The position numbers and the translations under genes are program-made. A stretch of 60,110 bases of DNA from the NCBI GenBank assembly GCA_021200415.1, contig JAJQGO010000027.1:1-60110 (forward strand). Direction: 5' to 3'. Below, one piece after another: positions 36,486-45,207 of this stretch (its first letter is position 1; each line of letters begins with the position of its first letter). The notes below the pieces were generated by a model. That model worked only from the letters and a program-made list of their open reading frames with translations. It ran no database searches and was not told where the DNA came from. This DNA is from Ruminococcus sp. (GTDB lineage Bacteria > Bacillota > Clostridia > Oscillospirales > Ruminococcaceae).

Positions 36486-38063
36486 ATGGATTTGATTTTA
36501 GCTGTTGTTTTAATTATCGTTGCGCTCATAATCGGCGCTGCCGTTGCCGGATTCATCTCCTTCAATAAGGGTATCGACACGGGTATGGAACGCCGCAAGC
36601 AGCAGGCTGAATCTTTGATTGGCTCGGCGGAAAACGAGGCAAAACGTATTCTTGACGACGCCGGCAAAGATGCCGAAAATAAAAAGAAAAGCGCTCTTAT
36701 TGAGGCTAAAGACGAAATACATAAGCTTCGTGCAGAGGCTGACAAGGAAATCAAGGACCGCAGAGCAGATCTGTCACGTCAGGAAAGACGTGTTCAGCAA
36801 AAAGAAGAAAATCTCGATAAAAAGACTGATAATCTTGAGAAAAAGGACGACATCCTTAATCAGAAAATTAAATCTGCTGACGAAAAGCTCAGAGAAGCTG
36901 AGTCAATCAAGAAAAGTCAGATGGATATTCTTGAGAGAATATCTGAATTCACCCGCGATCAGGCTAAGGAGTATATCCTTTCAAAGCTTGAGGACGACCT
37001 CGTTCACGAAAAGGCTGTGAAGGTTGCTTCATATGAACAGCAAATCAAGGATGAGTGTCAGGAAAAGGCAAGAAGCTATGTTTCCCTCGCAATAGCTAAG
37101 GTTGCAGCCGATCAGGTATCTGAAGCGGCAGTTTCTGTTGTTCCTCTCCCGAATGACGAGATGAAGGGCAGAATCATAGGCAGAGAGGGCAGAAATATCC
37201 GTGCCTTTGAAACTCTTACCGGCGTCGATCTCATTATCGACGACACCCCCGAAGCTATCACTCTCTCGTGCTTTGACCAGATTCGCCGTGAGGTTGCAAG
37301 AATCGCACTTGAAAAGCTTATCGCTGACGGACGTATTCACCCTACACGCATTGAGGAAATGGTTGATAAGGCTCGCCGTGAGGTTGAGCATCGCATTAAG
37401 CAGGAGGGCGAACGAGCTGTAATCGAAACAAATGTTCATGGCATCAATCATGAGCTTGTTAAGCTTATCGGACGTCTCAGATTCCGCACAAGCTACCGTC
37501 AGAACGTGCTCGACCACTCAATTGAGGTTTCAAAGCTTGCGGGAGTTCTCGCATCGGAGATTGGTGTGGACGCAAATGCCGCACGCCGCGCAGGACTTCT
37601 CCACGATGTGGGCAAGGCTCTTACCTATGAAATCGAAGGCTCACACGTTCAGAACGGTGTTAAGGTATGTAAAAAATATAACGAAAGTCCTGCTATTATT
37701 CATGCAATTGAAGCCCATCATAATGACGTTGAACCAAAAACGGCAATTGCCTGTATAGTTCAGGCTGCCGACGCTATTTCAGCTGCACGCCCGGGCGCAA
37801 GAAGTGAAAATTACGAAAGCTACATAAAGCGTCTTGAAAAGCTTGAGGAGATTTGTAAATCCTACGAGGGCGTTGAAAAGTGCTATGCCGTTCAGGCAGG
37901 ACGCGAGGTCAGAATTATGGTTGTTCCGGAAATTATTAACGATGAGAAAATGGTTCTTGTCGCAAGACAGATTTCTCAGCAGATTGAAAATGAAATGGAT
38001 TATCCGGGTCAGATTAAGGTAAATCTTATTCGTGAGAGCAGAGTTACCGACTACGCAAAATAA
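36486..38063 (+). CDS. rny: Ribonuclease Y
   Basis: RNase Y is the membrane-anchored endoribonuclease that starts mRNA decay in Firmicutes. The N-terminal span is [20 protein letters not shown], followed by about 170 residues of coiled coil, a KH domain ([21 protein letters not shown]) and the HD domain with His373-Asp374 in [10 protein letters not shown]. The length is 525 residues, as usual. I chose the ATG at 36486, because the ATG at 36477 lies directly against the AAGGAGG site. It is monocistronic, with a terminator after it. Confidence 0.96.
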   Translation: MDLILAVVLIIVALIIGAAVAGFISFNKGIDTGMERRKQQAESLIGSAENEAKRILDDAGKDAENKKKSALIEAKDEIHKLRAEADKEIKDRRADLSRQERRVQQKEENLDKKTDNLEKKDDILNQKIKSADEKLREAESIKKSQMDILERISEFTRDQAKEYILSKLEDDLVHEKAVKVASYEQQIKDECQEKARSYVSLAIAKVAADQVSEAAVSVVPLPNDEMKGRIIGREGRNIRAFETLTGVDLIIDDTPEAITLSCFDQIRREVARIALEKLIADGRIHPTRIEEMVDKARREVEHRIKQEGERAVIETNVHGINHELVKLIGRLRFRTSYRQNVLDHSIEVSKLAGVLASEIGVDANAARRAGLLHDVGKALTYEIEGSHVQNGVKVCKKYNESPAIIHAIEAHHNDVEPKTAIACIVQAADAISAARPGARSENYESYIKRLEKLEEICKSYEGVEKCYAVQAGREVRIMVVPEIINDEKMVLVARQISQQIENEMDYPGQIKVNLIRESRVTDYAK

Positions 38064-38076
38064 ACAGAGCATTTAT

Positions 38077-38107
38077 ACTGCGGGCAGAAATGTCCGCAGT
38101 TTTTGTA
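38077..38107 (+). terminator. Terminator after rny
   Basis: ACTGCGG pairs with CCGCAGT and is followed by a T-run. Confidence 0.87.
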
Positions 38108-38174
38108 TTTTTACAGCATTTTATTTTAAAAATGGAATCCCATTATTTACTTTGAAATTTTTTTCGTAAAGCCC

Positions 38175-38202
38175 TTGATTTTTTTTGAAAGTATGATACA
38201 AT
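38175..38202 (+). promoter_or_regulatory. Promoter of the ferredoxin gene
   Basis: TTGATT, 16 bases, TACAAT, about 50 bases before the start codon. Confidence 0.6.
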
Positions 38203-38250
38203 ATAAGTAACGAGGACGCTGTCCCCGAAATAATCATGGAGGTGTCATAT

Positions 38251-38421
38251 ATGGCATATGTAATTTCTGATGACTGCATCAGCTGCGGAGCTTGCGAGAG
38301 CGAATGTCCCGTAAACGCTATCTCTGAGGGCGATGGAAAATACGTTATTGACGCTGACACTTGTATCGAGTGCGGCGCTTGTGCAGGTGTTTGTCCTGTT
38401 TCAGCTCCTTCAGCTGAATAA
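38251..38421 (+). CDS. 2[4Fe-4S] ferredoxin
   Basis: This is a small electron carrier of the clostridial type, serving hydrogenase and oxidoreductases in the cytoplasm. The 56 residues have two classical motifs: CISCGACESECP and CIECGACAGVCP, each CxxCxxCxxxCP, giving eight Cys for two clusters. The ATG at 38251 follows TGGAGGTG; an upstream ATG at 38236 overlaps that site. It is monocistronic. The high expression expected for such a ferredoxin fits its own promoter and terminator. Confidence 0.97.
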   Translation: MAYVISDDCISCGACESECPVNAISEGDGKYVIDADTCIECGACAGVCPVSAPSAE

Positions 38422-38455
38422 TTGCACCTACATAGTATAACAGGTATAACAATAA

Positions 38456-38482
38456 GCAGTCCCTTTGGGGCTGTTTATTTTT
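38456..38482 (+). terminator. Terminator after the ferredoxin gene
   Basis: GCAGTCCC pairs with GGGGCTGT (with G-U pairs) across a three-base loop, followed by a T-rich run. Confidence 0.75.
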
Positions 38483-38492
38483 GCGGCAGGGA

Positions 38493-38522
38493 TTGACTTT
38501 ATAAGCTCCGGTATGCTATAAT
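38493..38522 (+). promoter_or_regulatory. Promoter of the small lipoprotein gene
   Basis: TTGACT, 18 bases, TATAAT with TG one base before the -10 box. Confidence 0.7.
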
Positions 38523-38574
38523 ATGAATAGTATTTTTTTATTTGCAACAAAATTTTCAGGAGGACTCTATTATA

Positions 38575-39168
38575 ATGAAAAAATTCAAATTTGCTGCGCT
38601 TTTTCTTGCAGCAGCTATTGCGATAATACCTTCAACAGGCTGCCGCCTGAACAGCAGCTCCGATTCCGACAGCTCGTCGGATAGCTCCGGATATGCAGGT
38701 ATGTCCGATGTAGCTGTAACTCAGATGACTACTTCCCTCGGTGATGAAACTACCGTGGATTCCACAACATATACGCTCAACAGAGTTATTGATTCCGGTA
38801 TGGTTAAGGATGATTTGAAATATATTTACCTTGACGTTACTATAAAGAACAGCTCTGATGAGGATTATGAAGCAAATGCTCTCAATAATTTTTACCTGAT
38901 TCTTGAGGACGGTACGGAGATAACTACGGATATACGTGCCGATAATTACGGCAAGCAGTCCATTGACGGCTATGAGCATCTCTCGGAAATTCCCGCAGGC
39001 GGAGAATTCAGCGGATATATTGGCTTCTGTGTTGACGAGGACGTGACAGATTTCACAGTCGGATTTTTCGTAACAGGCAGCGATATTAACGATAAGTCTA
39101 CGGTTATTTACTGCTCTGTCGGGGATGGGGATATAATTTCCGCTCCGGACGGCTTTATAATTGAATAA
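38575..39168 (+). CDS. DUF4352-like lipoprotein
   Basis: A predicted surface lipoprotein of 197 residues. The signal begins MKKFKFAALFLAAAIAI, with the lipobox IPSTGC and a Ser/Asp-rich spacer. The single domain is immunoglobulin-like, with YIYLDVTIKNSSDEDYEANALNNFYLILEDGTEI and later IPAGGEFSGYIGFCVDEDVTDFTVGFF. That is the pattern of DUF4352/telomeric-repeat-like extracytoplasmic domains in Firmicutes. The ATG follows GGAGG. Function is unknown; it stands alone. Confidence 0.8.
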   Translation: MKKFKFAALFLAAAIAIIPSTGCRLNSSSDSDSSSDSSGYAGMSDVAVTQMTTSLGDETTVDSTTYTLNRVIDSGMVKDDLKYIYLDVTIKNSSDEDYEANALNNFYLILEDGTEITTDIRADNYGKQSIDGYEHLSEIPAGGEFSGYIGFCVDEDVTDFTVGFFVTGSDINDKSTVIYCSVGDGDIISAPDGFIIE

Positions 39169-39180
39169 TTCTAATAATAA

Positions 39181-39207
39181 AAAGGGCAGCTTCGGCTGCC
39201 CTTTTTT
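39181..39207. terminator. Bidirectional terminator between lipoprotein gene and metH
   Basis: GGGCAGC and GCTGCCC close a TTCG loop, flanked by A and T runs, so both converging genes can use it. Confidence 0.93.
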
Positions 39208-39215
39208 GCGGAAAT

Positions 39216-41588
39216 TTATCCATATATATCAATTGCAATATCAACTGTTTCCTTAGCGTCCTTTGCGTAAAAATCAGCGTTAATCTGCTTTGCGTAGGAC
39301 GCCGTAAGCACAGCTCCTCCCACAACCGTTTTGCACTCCGGATATTTCTCGTTCAGAAGCTTTATTGTGTCCTCCATAGCACCTAAGGTTGTCGTCATAA
39401 GGGCTGAAAGTCCCACAAGCTTAACCTTGTGCTTCAGGGCGGCGTCAAGAACAAGCTGCTTATCCACATCTCTTCCCAGGTCGATAACGGTGAAGCCGTA
39501 GCTTTCCAGCAGAACCTTGACTATATTTTTGCCGATGTCGTGAATATCTCCCTTAACCGTTGCGAGAACAACCTTTCCCTTTGAAACGGGAGCATCTCCC
39601 TCCGCGGCAATTTTCTTTTTTATGACCTCGAAGCACGCCTGCGCAGCACCTGCCGTCAGAATGAGCTGCGGCAGAAATATTGTGCCCTTTTCAAATTTGT
39701 CGCCGGCAGCGTCAAGTGCAGGAATAAGATAATCGTTGATGAGACTCATGGGGTCGGCATTTGTCAGAAGCTCCTCCGCAGCCTTTACAGCGTCATTTTT
39801 CAGTCCGTTTTCCACAGCGTAGGCAAGTCCCATATTCTTATGCTCAGCGGACGGAGCGGCTGGCTTCTGGGGAGCTGCGTTTCCGCTGTAGGCGTTTACA
39901 AATTCTATGCAGTCCCTGTCGATTCCTGCAAGAAGCTTGTACGACCTGACCGCGCCCATAATTGATTCAATGTTCGGATTTATAATCGGCAGATCAAGAC
40001 CATCCTGAAGCGCCATAGTCAGGAACGTGCGTGTAATCATCTCCCTGTTGGGCAGTCCGAAGGAAATATTTGAAACGCCCAGAACCGTTTTAAGTCCAAG
40101 CTCTGTTTTAACACGATGAAGCGCATTCAGCGTTTCCATAACGCCATCCTGTTCGGCGGAGGCGGTAAGCGTCAGGCAGTCAATAAAAACGTCCTCCCGT
40201 GGGATTCCGTATTCCAGCGCGCGTTTGAGAATTTTTTCGGCAATCGCAAATCTGTCCTCAGCCTTTTTCGGAATACCTCCCTTGTCGAGCGTCAGTCCGA
40301 CAACGGCAGCTCCGTATTTTTTAACAAGCGGAAGTATAGCTTCAAGTGATTCGTCCTCGCCGTTGACGGAGTTTACAATTGGCTTTCCGTTGTAGACTCT
40401 CAGACCTGCCTCAAGAACCTCCGGTATCGTGGAATCAAGCTGCAAGGGCGTATCACATATGCCCTGAATAGCCTTGACAGCGGCAGTCATCATAGATTTT
40501 TCGTCAATTCCGGGGAGTCCCACGTTTACGTCCAGAATATCAGCTCCTGCGTGAATCTGTTCCACAGCCTGACCGAGAATGTAGTCTATATCACCTGCGA
40601 GGAGAGCCTCCTTGAAGCGTTTTTTGCCTGTAGGGTTAATACGCTCGCCGATTACACGGGGCTGTGAAATCTCCACAAAATTCACTGCCGAGCATACGCC
40701 TGCACGGGGAGCTGCGCTGCGATGTACGCGCTTTTTATTTTTCAGAGCCTCCGTCATTGCCCTTATGTGGTCGGGAGTTGTTCCGCAGCAGCCGCCGAAA
40801 ATCCTTACGCCCAAGTCGGCAAGCTTAGCCGCGCTTTCGGCAAATTCCTCCGCACCCACGTTGAAAAGATTCGTCACAGGGTCGGGCAGACCTGCATTCG
40901 GTTTGGCAATTACAGGGAGCTTCGTCAGGGAGCAGATTTTCTCAACGACAGGCATAAGCTCCACAGGGCCGAGGGAGCAGTTTACGCCAAGGGCGTCCGC
41001 GCCGAGTCCCTCCGCAACGGCAATCATGCATTCGGGGGAAACGCCTGTAAAGGTTCGCTGATTTTCCTCAAATGTCATCGTCACAAGAACAGGCTTGCAG
41101 GAATTTTCCTTAGCCGCAAGGAGCGCAGCCTTGACCTCATACAGGTCGGTCATCGTTTCAAGGACGATAACGTCGGCAGCTTCGCCTGCGAGTACGATTT
41201 CCTTGTAGCAGTCGTAAGCCTCCTCGAATTTAAGCGTGCCCGACGGCTCAAGGAGCTGACCTATAGGACCGATGTCCAGAGCAACAAGAGCCTTTTCGCC
41301 GACAGCTCTGCGGGCGTTTACAACGGCAGCCGAAACAACATCGTCAACGGAATATCCCGTATCCGCCAGCTTATAGCGGTTTGCGCCAAAGGTGTTGGCG
41401 TATACTATATCCGCGCCGCTTTCCGCATAGGCACGGTGAATTTTCATTATGTCCTGTGGATTGGTGATGTTGAGCAGCTCAGGAACATGGTCGGTGTCAA
41501 GTCCCGCAGCCTGAATCATAGTGCCCATGGCACCGTCAAGGAAAACGAATTCCCGACTGCCGAGCAAATCAAAAAATTTATCTGACAT
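39216..41588 (-). CDS. metH: Cobalamin-dependent methionine synthase without reactivation domain
   Basis: MetH transfers a methyl group from methyl-tetrahydrofolate to homocysteine through cobalamin. Domain order: homocysteine-binding (LDGAMGTMIQ, zinc cysteines in GVNCSLGP and GGCCGTTP), pterin-binding (RVIGERINPTGKKRFKEA), cap, and B12-binding with the axial His683 in DIHDIGKN. It stops at 790 residues, so the AdoMet-binding reactivation domain of the E. coli enzyme is missing. This short form is common in clostridia, where a separate activating protein is expected. It is the second gene after pheA, 47 bases downstream. No cobalamin riboswitch is visible. Confidence 0.94.
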   Translation of the reverse strand: MSDKFFDLLGSREFVFLDGAMGTMIQAAGLDTDHVPELLNITNPQDIMKIHRAYAESGADIVYANTFGANRYKLADTGYSVDDVVSAAVVNARRAVGEKALVALDIGPIGQLLEPSGTLKFEEAYDCYKEIVLAGEAADVIVLETMTDLYEVKAALLAAKENSCKPVLVTMTFEENQRTFTGVSPECMIAVAEGLGADALGVNCSLGPVELMPVVEKICSLTKLPVIAKPNAGLPDPVTNLFNVGAEEFAESAAKLADLGVRIFGGCCGTTPDHIRAMTEALKNKKRVHRSAAPRAGVCSAVNFVEISQPRVIGERINPTGKKRFKEALLAGDIDYILGQAVEQIHAGADILDVNVGLPGIDEKSMMTAAVKAIQGICDTPLQLDSTIPEVLEAGLRVYNGKPIVNSVNGEDESLEAILPLVKKYGAAVVGLTLDKGGIPKKAEDRFAIAEKILKRALEYGIPREDVFIDCLTLTASAEQDGVMETLNALHRVKTELGLKTVLGVSNISFGLPNREMITRTFLTMALQDGLDLPIINPNIESIMGAVRSYKLLAGIDRDCIEFVNAYSGNAAPQKPAAPSAEHKNMGLAYAVENGLKNDAVKAAEELLTNADPMSLINDYLIPALDAAGDKFEKGTIFLPQLILTAGAAQACFEVIKKKIAAEGDAPVSKGKVVLATVKGDIHDIGKNIVKVLLESYGFTVIDLGRDVDKQLVLDAALKHKVKLVGLSALMTTTLGAMEDTIKLLNEKYPECKTVVGGAVLTASYAKQINADFYAKDAKETVDIAIDIYG

Positions 41589-41635
41589 AGTAAACCTCCT
41601 TTAAAGACATCCGACATCACGCTCGGGAAGTGCCT

Positions 41636-42757
41636 CTACGCTTCTCTGCTTGTGCCGAGGAATCTGAAATACTCCAGACTGCCGCTGAGATCCGTCAGCA
41701 GAGCCTTAACGCTTTTGTCGGTGACTCTTCCGCTGAAATCCAGATAGAACATGACCTCAAAGCTGCCGTCCCTGACAGGTCGGCTTTCAAGCTTTTGGAG
41801 GTTCATTCCGTTGACATAGAATTTAGTCAGCAGACGGTACAGACTTCCCTGCGTATGGGGAATTTTCAGCATAACGGAAATCGTATCCGCATCGGGCATA
41901 ACCTGAAGGCTGCGTGAGATGCAGATGAACTTCGTGCGGTTGACGGGGCAGTCCGCAACCTTGTCCGAGATAATATGAAGTCCCAGTCTTTCAGCGCATT
42001 CCTTGGAGCATATTGCCGCGATTTTCTCCTGTGGGAAGCTGCTTTTCACAAGCTCGGCAGCTGTTGCCGTGTTGCTGTAGTCCTTTGTTTTCAGCCCGTG
42101 AGCCGTTATGAAATCAGCACACTGGGAAAGCGCCTGCGGATGCGAATAGACGCAGGATATTTCCTCGGGAGGAATATCGCTTGCTGCGGCAAGACAGTGA
42201 TTTATCTCCACGCAGACCGTTTTGACGATGTACACGCTGTACTGCCCCATAAGGTCGTAGGTGCTTGTAACCGAGCCTGCCGTGGAATTATGTATGGGCA
42301 GAACGCCATATTCAATTTCGCCGCTTTCCACTGCCTTGAAAACGTCCTCGAAGGTGCGGTAGAATTTCAGCGGCTTTTCGCCGAAAATAAGCCTTGCGGC
42401 AGCTTCAGAGTTTGCGCCGGAGGTCCCCTGACAGCCGATAGAGGCTGCACCCTCGAAATCGGGAACGGTAAATTCGTAATCGGGAGCTTCTCTCAGAAGG
42501 CTTTGATTCTGGAGATGCTTGCTTATATCCATAATTGTCGTGAAAAGGGCGGCTGTACCGTCCTCAAGGGCAGGGTCGCCGGTCATAGCCTTTATGCGGC
42601 TGATAACCTCGTCCTCACGTCCGCCCTGAAATACGGGAAGATTATTTTCACGCTTATAATCCGCAACACTGCGGCAGACATCCATACGCTCAAGAAAAAG
42701 CGACAGAATCTGTCCGTCTATATCATCTATTTTGTCACGAAGCTGTTTTAAATCCAT
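41636..42757 (-). CDS. pheA: Bifunctional chorismate mutase/prephenate dehydratase
   Basis: This P-protein converts chorismate to prephenate and then phenylpyruvate for phenylalanine synthesis. Residues about 1-90 are an AroQ-type mutase (MDLKQLRDKIDDIDGQILSLFLERM). The dehydratase follows (GASIGCQGTSGANSEAA, GVLPIHNSTAGSV, NRTKF in place of the usual TRF motif). The C-terminal ACT domain has GSLYRLLTKF and LESRPVRDGSFEVMFYLDF (ESRP effector motif), suggesting phenylalanine feedback. The ATG follows AAGGAGG. The leader is only about 40 bases, so no attenuation is seen. Confidence 0.94.
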   Translation of the reverse strand: MDLKQLRDKIDDIDGQILSLFLERMDVCRSVADYKRENNLPVFQGGREDEVISRIKAMTGDPALEDGTAALFTTIMDISKHLQNQSLLREAPDYEFTVPDFEGAASIGCQGTSGANSEAAARLIFGEKPLKFYRTFEDVFKAVESGEIEYGVLPIHNSTAGSVTSTYDLMGQYSVYIVKTVCVEINHCLAAASDIPPEEISCVYSHPQALSQCADFITAHGLKTKDYSNTATAAELVKSSFPQEKIAAICSKECAERLGLHIISDKVADCPVNRTKFICISRSLQVMPDADTISVMLKIPHTQGSLYRLLTKFYVNGMNLQKLESRPVRDGSFEVMFYLDFSGRVTDKSVKALLTDLSGSLEYFRFLGTSREA

Positions 42758-42802
42758 ATTCTGATGTACCTCCTTGAAAGTGAGATTATATCACACCATA
42801 TA

Positions 42803-42831
42803 ATTATATCAGGTTTTTTTGTAAAAATCAA
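42803..42831 (-). promoter_or_regulatory. Promoter of pheA-metH
   Basis: The reverse strand has TTGATT, 17 bases, TATAAT. Further downstream a second GATATAAT is seen. Confidence 0.7.
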
Positions 42832-42850
42832 TAAAAAAAAGATAAATATA

Positions 42851-42880
42851 TTGCAAATGCGGCGTGACTTGTGCTATAAT
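42851..42880 (+). promoter_or_regulatory. Promoter of the ruvC-led operon
   Basis: TTGCAA, 18 bases, TATAAT with TG before the -10 box. It is divergent from the pheA promoter, 20 bases away. Confidence 0.7.
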
Positions 42881-42917
42881 ACAATAATGGAATAAAAATG
42901 TTCTGAAGGAGATAGGA

Positions 42918-43397
42918 ATGAAAAGAATACTCGGAATAGATCCGGGATATGCAATCGTAGGCTTCGGCGTCCTTGATTATGACGGAGTGAGATTTACTCC
43001 CATCGAGTACGGCGCTGTTCTGACGGAGGCGGGAACGCCGTTCCCTGAACGTCTGCGGGCTATACATGAGGACATAGAATTCATTTTTAATAAATTCAAG
43101 CCGGATTCCATGGCGGTGGAACGGCTATACTTTACATCGAATCAGAAAACAGCTATAGATGTGGCGCAGGCAAGGGGAGTTACCGTTCTCTCCGCAGCAA
43201 CGCGCGGAATACCTGTTTACGAGTACACGCCGCTTCAGGTGAAGCAGGCTGTTGTGGGATACGGGAGAGCCGAGAAGCATCAGGTTATGGAAATGACACG
43301 TCAGCTGCTGAATTTGTCGCAAATTCCAAAGCCGGACGATGCGGCGGATGCTCTGGCAATCGCCATTTGCCACGGTCACAGCACACGATTTGAATAA
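42918..43397 (+). CDS. ruvC: Holliday junction resolvase RuvC
   Basis: RuvC nicks Holliday junctions during recombinational repair. The acidic residues lie in LGIDPGYAIVGFG, AVERLYF and PDDAADALAIAICH. The 159 residues match the family. The ATG follows GAAGGAG. It begins a dense plus-strand gene run, with ruvA 11 bases after, forming ruvCAB. Confidence 0.96.
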   Translation: MKRILGIDPGYAIVGFGVLDYDGVRFTPIEYGAVLTEAGTPFPERLRAIHEDIEFIFNKFKPDSMAVERLYFTSNQKTAIDVAQARGVTVLSAATRGIPVYEYTPLQVKQAVVGYGRAEKHQVMEMTRQLLNLSQIPKPDDAADALAIAICHGHSTRFE

Positions 43398-43407
43398 GGA
43401 GATACAT

Positions 43408-44028
43408 ATGATATACAGTTTAAAGGGCAGGCTCATAGTCAAGGAGATGAACTTTGCCGTTATAGAATGCGCAGGCGTCGGATACGGCTGCCGAACCTCC
43501 TATACAACAATTTCGCAGCTTGGTGAAATCGGCAGCGAGGCTATGCTTTATACCTACCTCTATGTCAGGGAGGATGCCGTTGAGCTTTTCGGATTTTCCA
43601 CAGCACAGGAGCTGAGCTGCTTCAGGCTGCTTATTTCGGTATCGGGCGTAGGGCCGAAGGCGGCTACGTCCATTCTCTCGGACGTTACACCTGAAAAATT
43701 CGCTTTCCTTGTGGCTTCCGGCGACAGTAAGGCGTTTACGAGAACAAAGGGAGTCGGGGCAAAAACTGCTCAGAGAATAGTTCTGGAGCTGAAGGACAAA
43801 ATATCATCGGAATCCCTCGGCAGCTCATTTTCCGGCGGAGGCGCTGCTGCCGTTCCTCATGGGGCAGGTGCTTCGGATTCGGTAACGGAGGCTCTTGAGG
43901 CTCTTATGGTTCTCGGCTACTCTCAGGGGGAGGCTGCGCCGATTCTCGGAAAGCTTGACCCGAATCTCACCACGCAGGAGCTGATAAAGGAAACGCTCAG
44001 GATTATTGCCGCAGGAAATATAAGGTAA
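43408..44028 (+). CDS. ruvA: Holliday junction branch-migration protein RuvA
   Basis: RuvA binds the four-way junction and loads RuvB. An N-terminal OB fold ([29 protein letters not shown]) precedes the paired helix-hairpin-helix motifs [11 protein letters not shown] and [17 protein letters not shown]. The C-terminal RuvB-contacting domain is [19 protein letters not shown]. The 206 residues are normal. The ATG at 43408 follows AAGGAG; the longer frame overlapping ruvC is rejected. Confidence 0.96.
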   Translation: MIYSLKGRLIVKEMNFAVIECAGVGYGCRTSYTTISQLGEIGSEAMLYTYLYVREDAVELFGFSTAQELSCFRLLISVSGVGPKAATSILSDVTPEKFAFLVASGDSKAFTRTKGVGAKTAQRIVLELKDKISSESLGSSFSGGGAAAVPHGAGASDSVTEALEALMVLGYSQGEAAPILGKLDPNLTTQELIKETLRIIAAGNIR

Positions 44029-44047
44029 CAGAGTTGGAGATGATAAA

Positions 44048-45103
44048 GTGATACAAACAGAGGATCTGGAATTCTCGCCGAGAGTTATTTCTCCGGAGGA
44101 TTCCGCGGAGGACAGGGAAATTGAGGGCAGCCTCAGACCCCAGACTCTCCACGAATATATCGGGCAGGATAAGGTAAAGGAAAATCTTGCTATTTATATA
44201 GAAGCGGCTAAACGGCGCGGAGAGCCTCTTGACCATGTTCTGCTTTATGGGCCGCCCGGACTTGGAAAAACAACGCTCTCCGCTATTATCGCACATGAAA
44301 TGGGCGTGAATCTCCGCATCACAACAGGCCCTGCAATCGAAAAGCCCGGCGATCTCGTCTCTCTTCTGACAAGCCTTTCGGAAAACGATGTGCTTTTTAT
44401 TGATGAGATACACCGTCTTTCACGTGCCGTTGAGGAGATACTTTATCCTGCCCTTGAGGACAGGGTTATTGATATTATCATAGGAAAAGGCCCGTCCGCG
44501 CGCTCCATACGCATGGATCTGAAGCCGTTTACCCTTATCGGGGCTACAACGAGGGCTGGTCAGCTTTCCTCGCCGCTTCGTGACCGCTTCGGAGTTATAC
44601 AGCGTCTTGAGCTTTACTCAAAGGAGCAGCTTACGGATATTGTCCGCCGGAGCAGTATGATTCTCGGTATTCCATGTACTGCTGACGGAGCGTCTGAAAT
44701 TGCGGGAAGAGCAAGAGGCACGCCCCGAATCGCAAACAGACTTCTTAAACGTGTGCGTGATTTTGCCGATGTCATGGGCAACGGCGAGATAACTCAGCAA
44801 ATCGCTTCAATTGCCCTGAGCCGCCTTGAAATTGACGAGCTGGGGCTTGACAGCCTTGACAGACGAATGCTTGAAATGATTATAAATGGCTACGGCGGAG
44901 GCCCTGTGGGACTTGAAACTCTTGCGTCCGCTATCGGGGAGGAATCCGTAACCCTTGAGGATGTATGTGAGCCTTTCCTTATGCAGCTTGGATTCCTCGG
45001 CAGAACGCCGAGAGGACGCTGCGCAACTAAGCTTGCCTATGAGCATCTCGGCATAAAAAAGGACGACGACGCTCTTGCCGACGACGGGCAGCTTTCGCTG
45101 TAG
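44048..45103 (+). CDS. ruvB: Holliday junction helicase motor RuvB
   Basis: RuvB is the AAA+ hexamer driving branch migration. Walker A is [20 protein letters not shown] and Walker [12 protein letters not shown]; the sensor and arginine-finger region ([18 protein letters not shown]) and the winged-helix end ([12 protein letters not shown]) are intact. The start is GTG at 44048, supported by GGAG about nine bases upstream. Length is 351 residues. Confidence 0.97.
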   Translation: MIQTEDLEFSPRVISPEDSAEDREIEGSLRPQTLHEYIGQDKVKENLAIYIEAAKRRGEPLDHVLLYGPPGLGKTTLSAIIAHEMGVNLRITTGPAIEKPGDLVSLLTSLSENDVLFIDEIHRLSRAVEEILYPALEDRVIDIIIGKGPSARSIRMDLKPFTLIGATTRAGQLSSPLRDRFGVIQRLELYSKEQLTDIVRRSSMILGIPCTADGASEIAGRARGTPRIANRLLKRVRDFADVMGNGEITQQIASIALSRLEIDELGLDSLDRRMLEMIINGYGGGPVGLETLASAIGEESVTLEDVCEPFLMQLGFLGRTPRGRCATKLAYEHLGIKKDDDALADDGQLSL

Positions 45104-45144
45104 GACCCGGCAGCGCATATCCGGCAGCAAGAAAATATTTCAAT

Positions 45145-45180
45145 GGCAATGCCGCACAGCAGCTGCTGCACGGCGTTGCC
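45145..45180 (+). repeat. Long imperfect hairpin between ruvB and glmM
   Basis: GGCAA and TTGCC, then GCCG and CGGC, enclose CAGCAG and CTGCTG, making one nearly continuous helix of about 36 bases. No T-run follows, so it is not a simple terminator. It may process or stabilise the operon mRNA. It is not the glmS ribozyme. Confidence 0.55.
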
Positions 45181-45207
45181 CAATAACATCAAAGGAGAAT
45201 TATTATA

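Noticed and set aside
40722..41585. 287-codon frame on the plus strand inside metH
   Set aside because: It lies antisense to the conserved MetH coding sequence, has no start signal, and matches the shadow pattern of high third-position GC genes.
45145..45180. glmS-type ribozyme before glmM
   Set aside because: The ribozyme belongs to glmS, and its conserved core is not seen here; only one hairpin is present.
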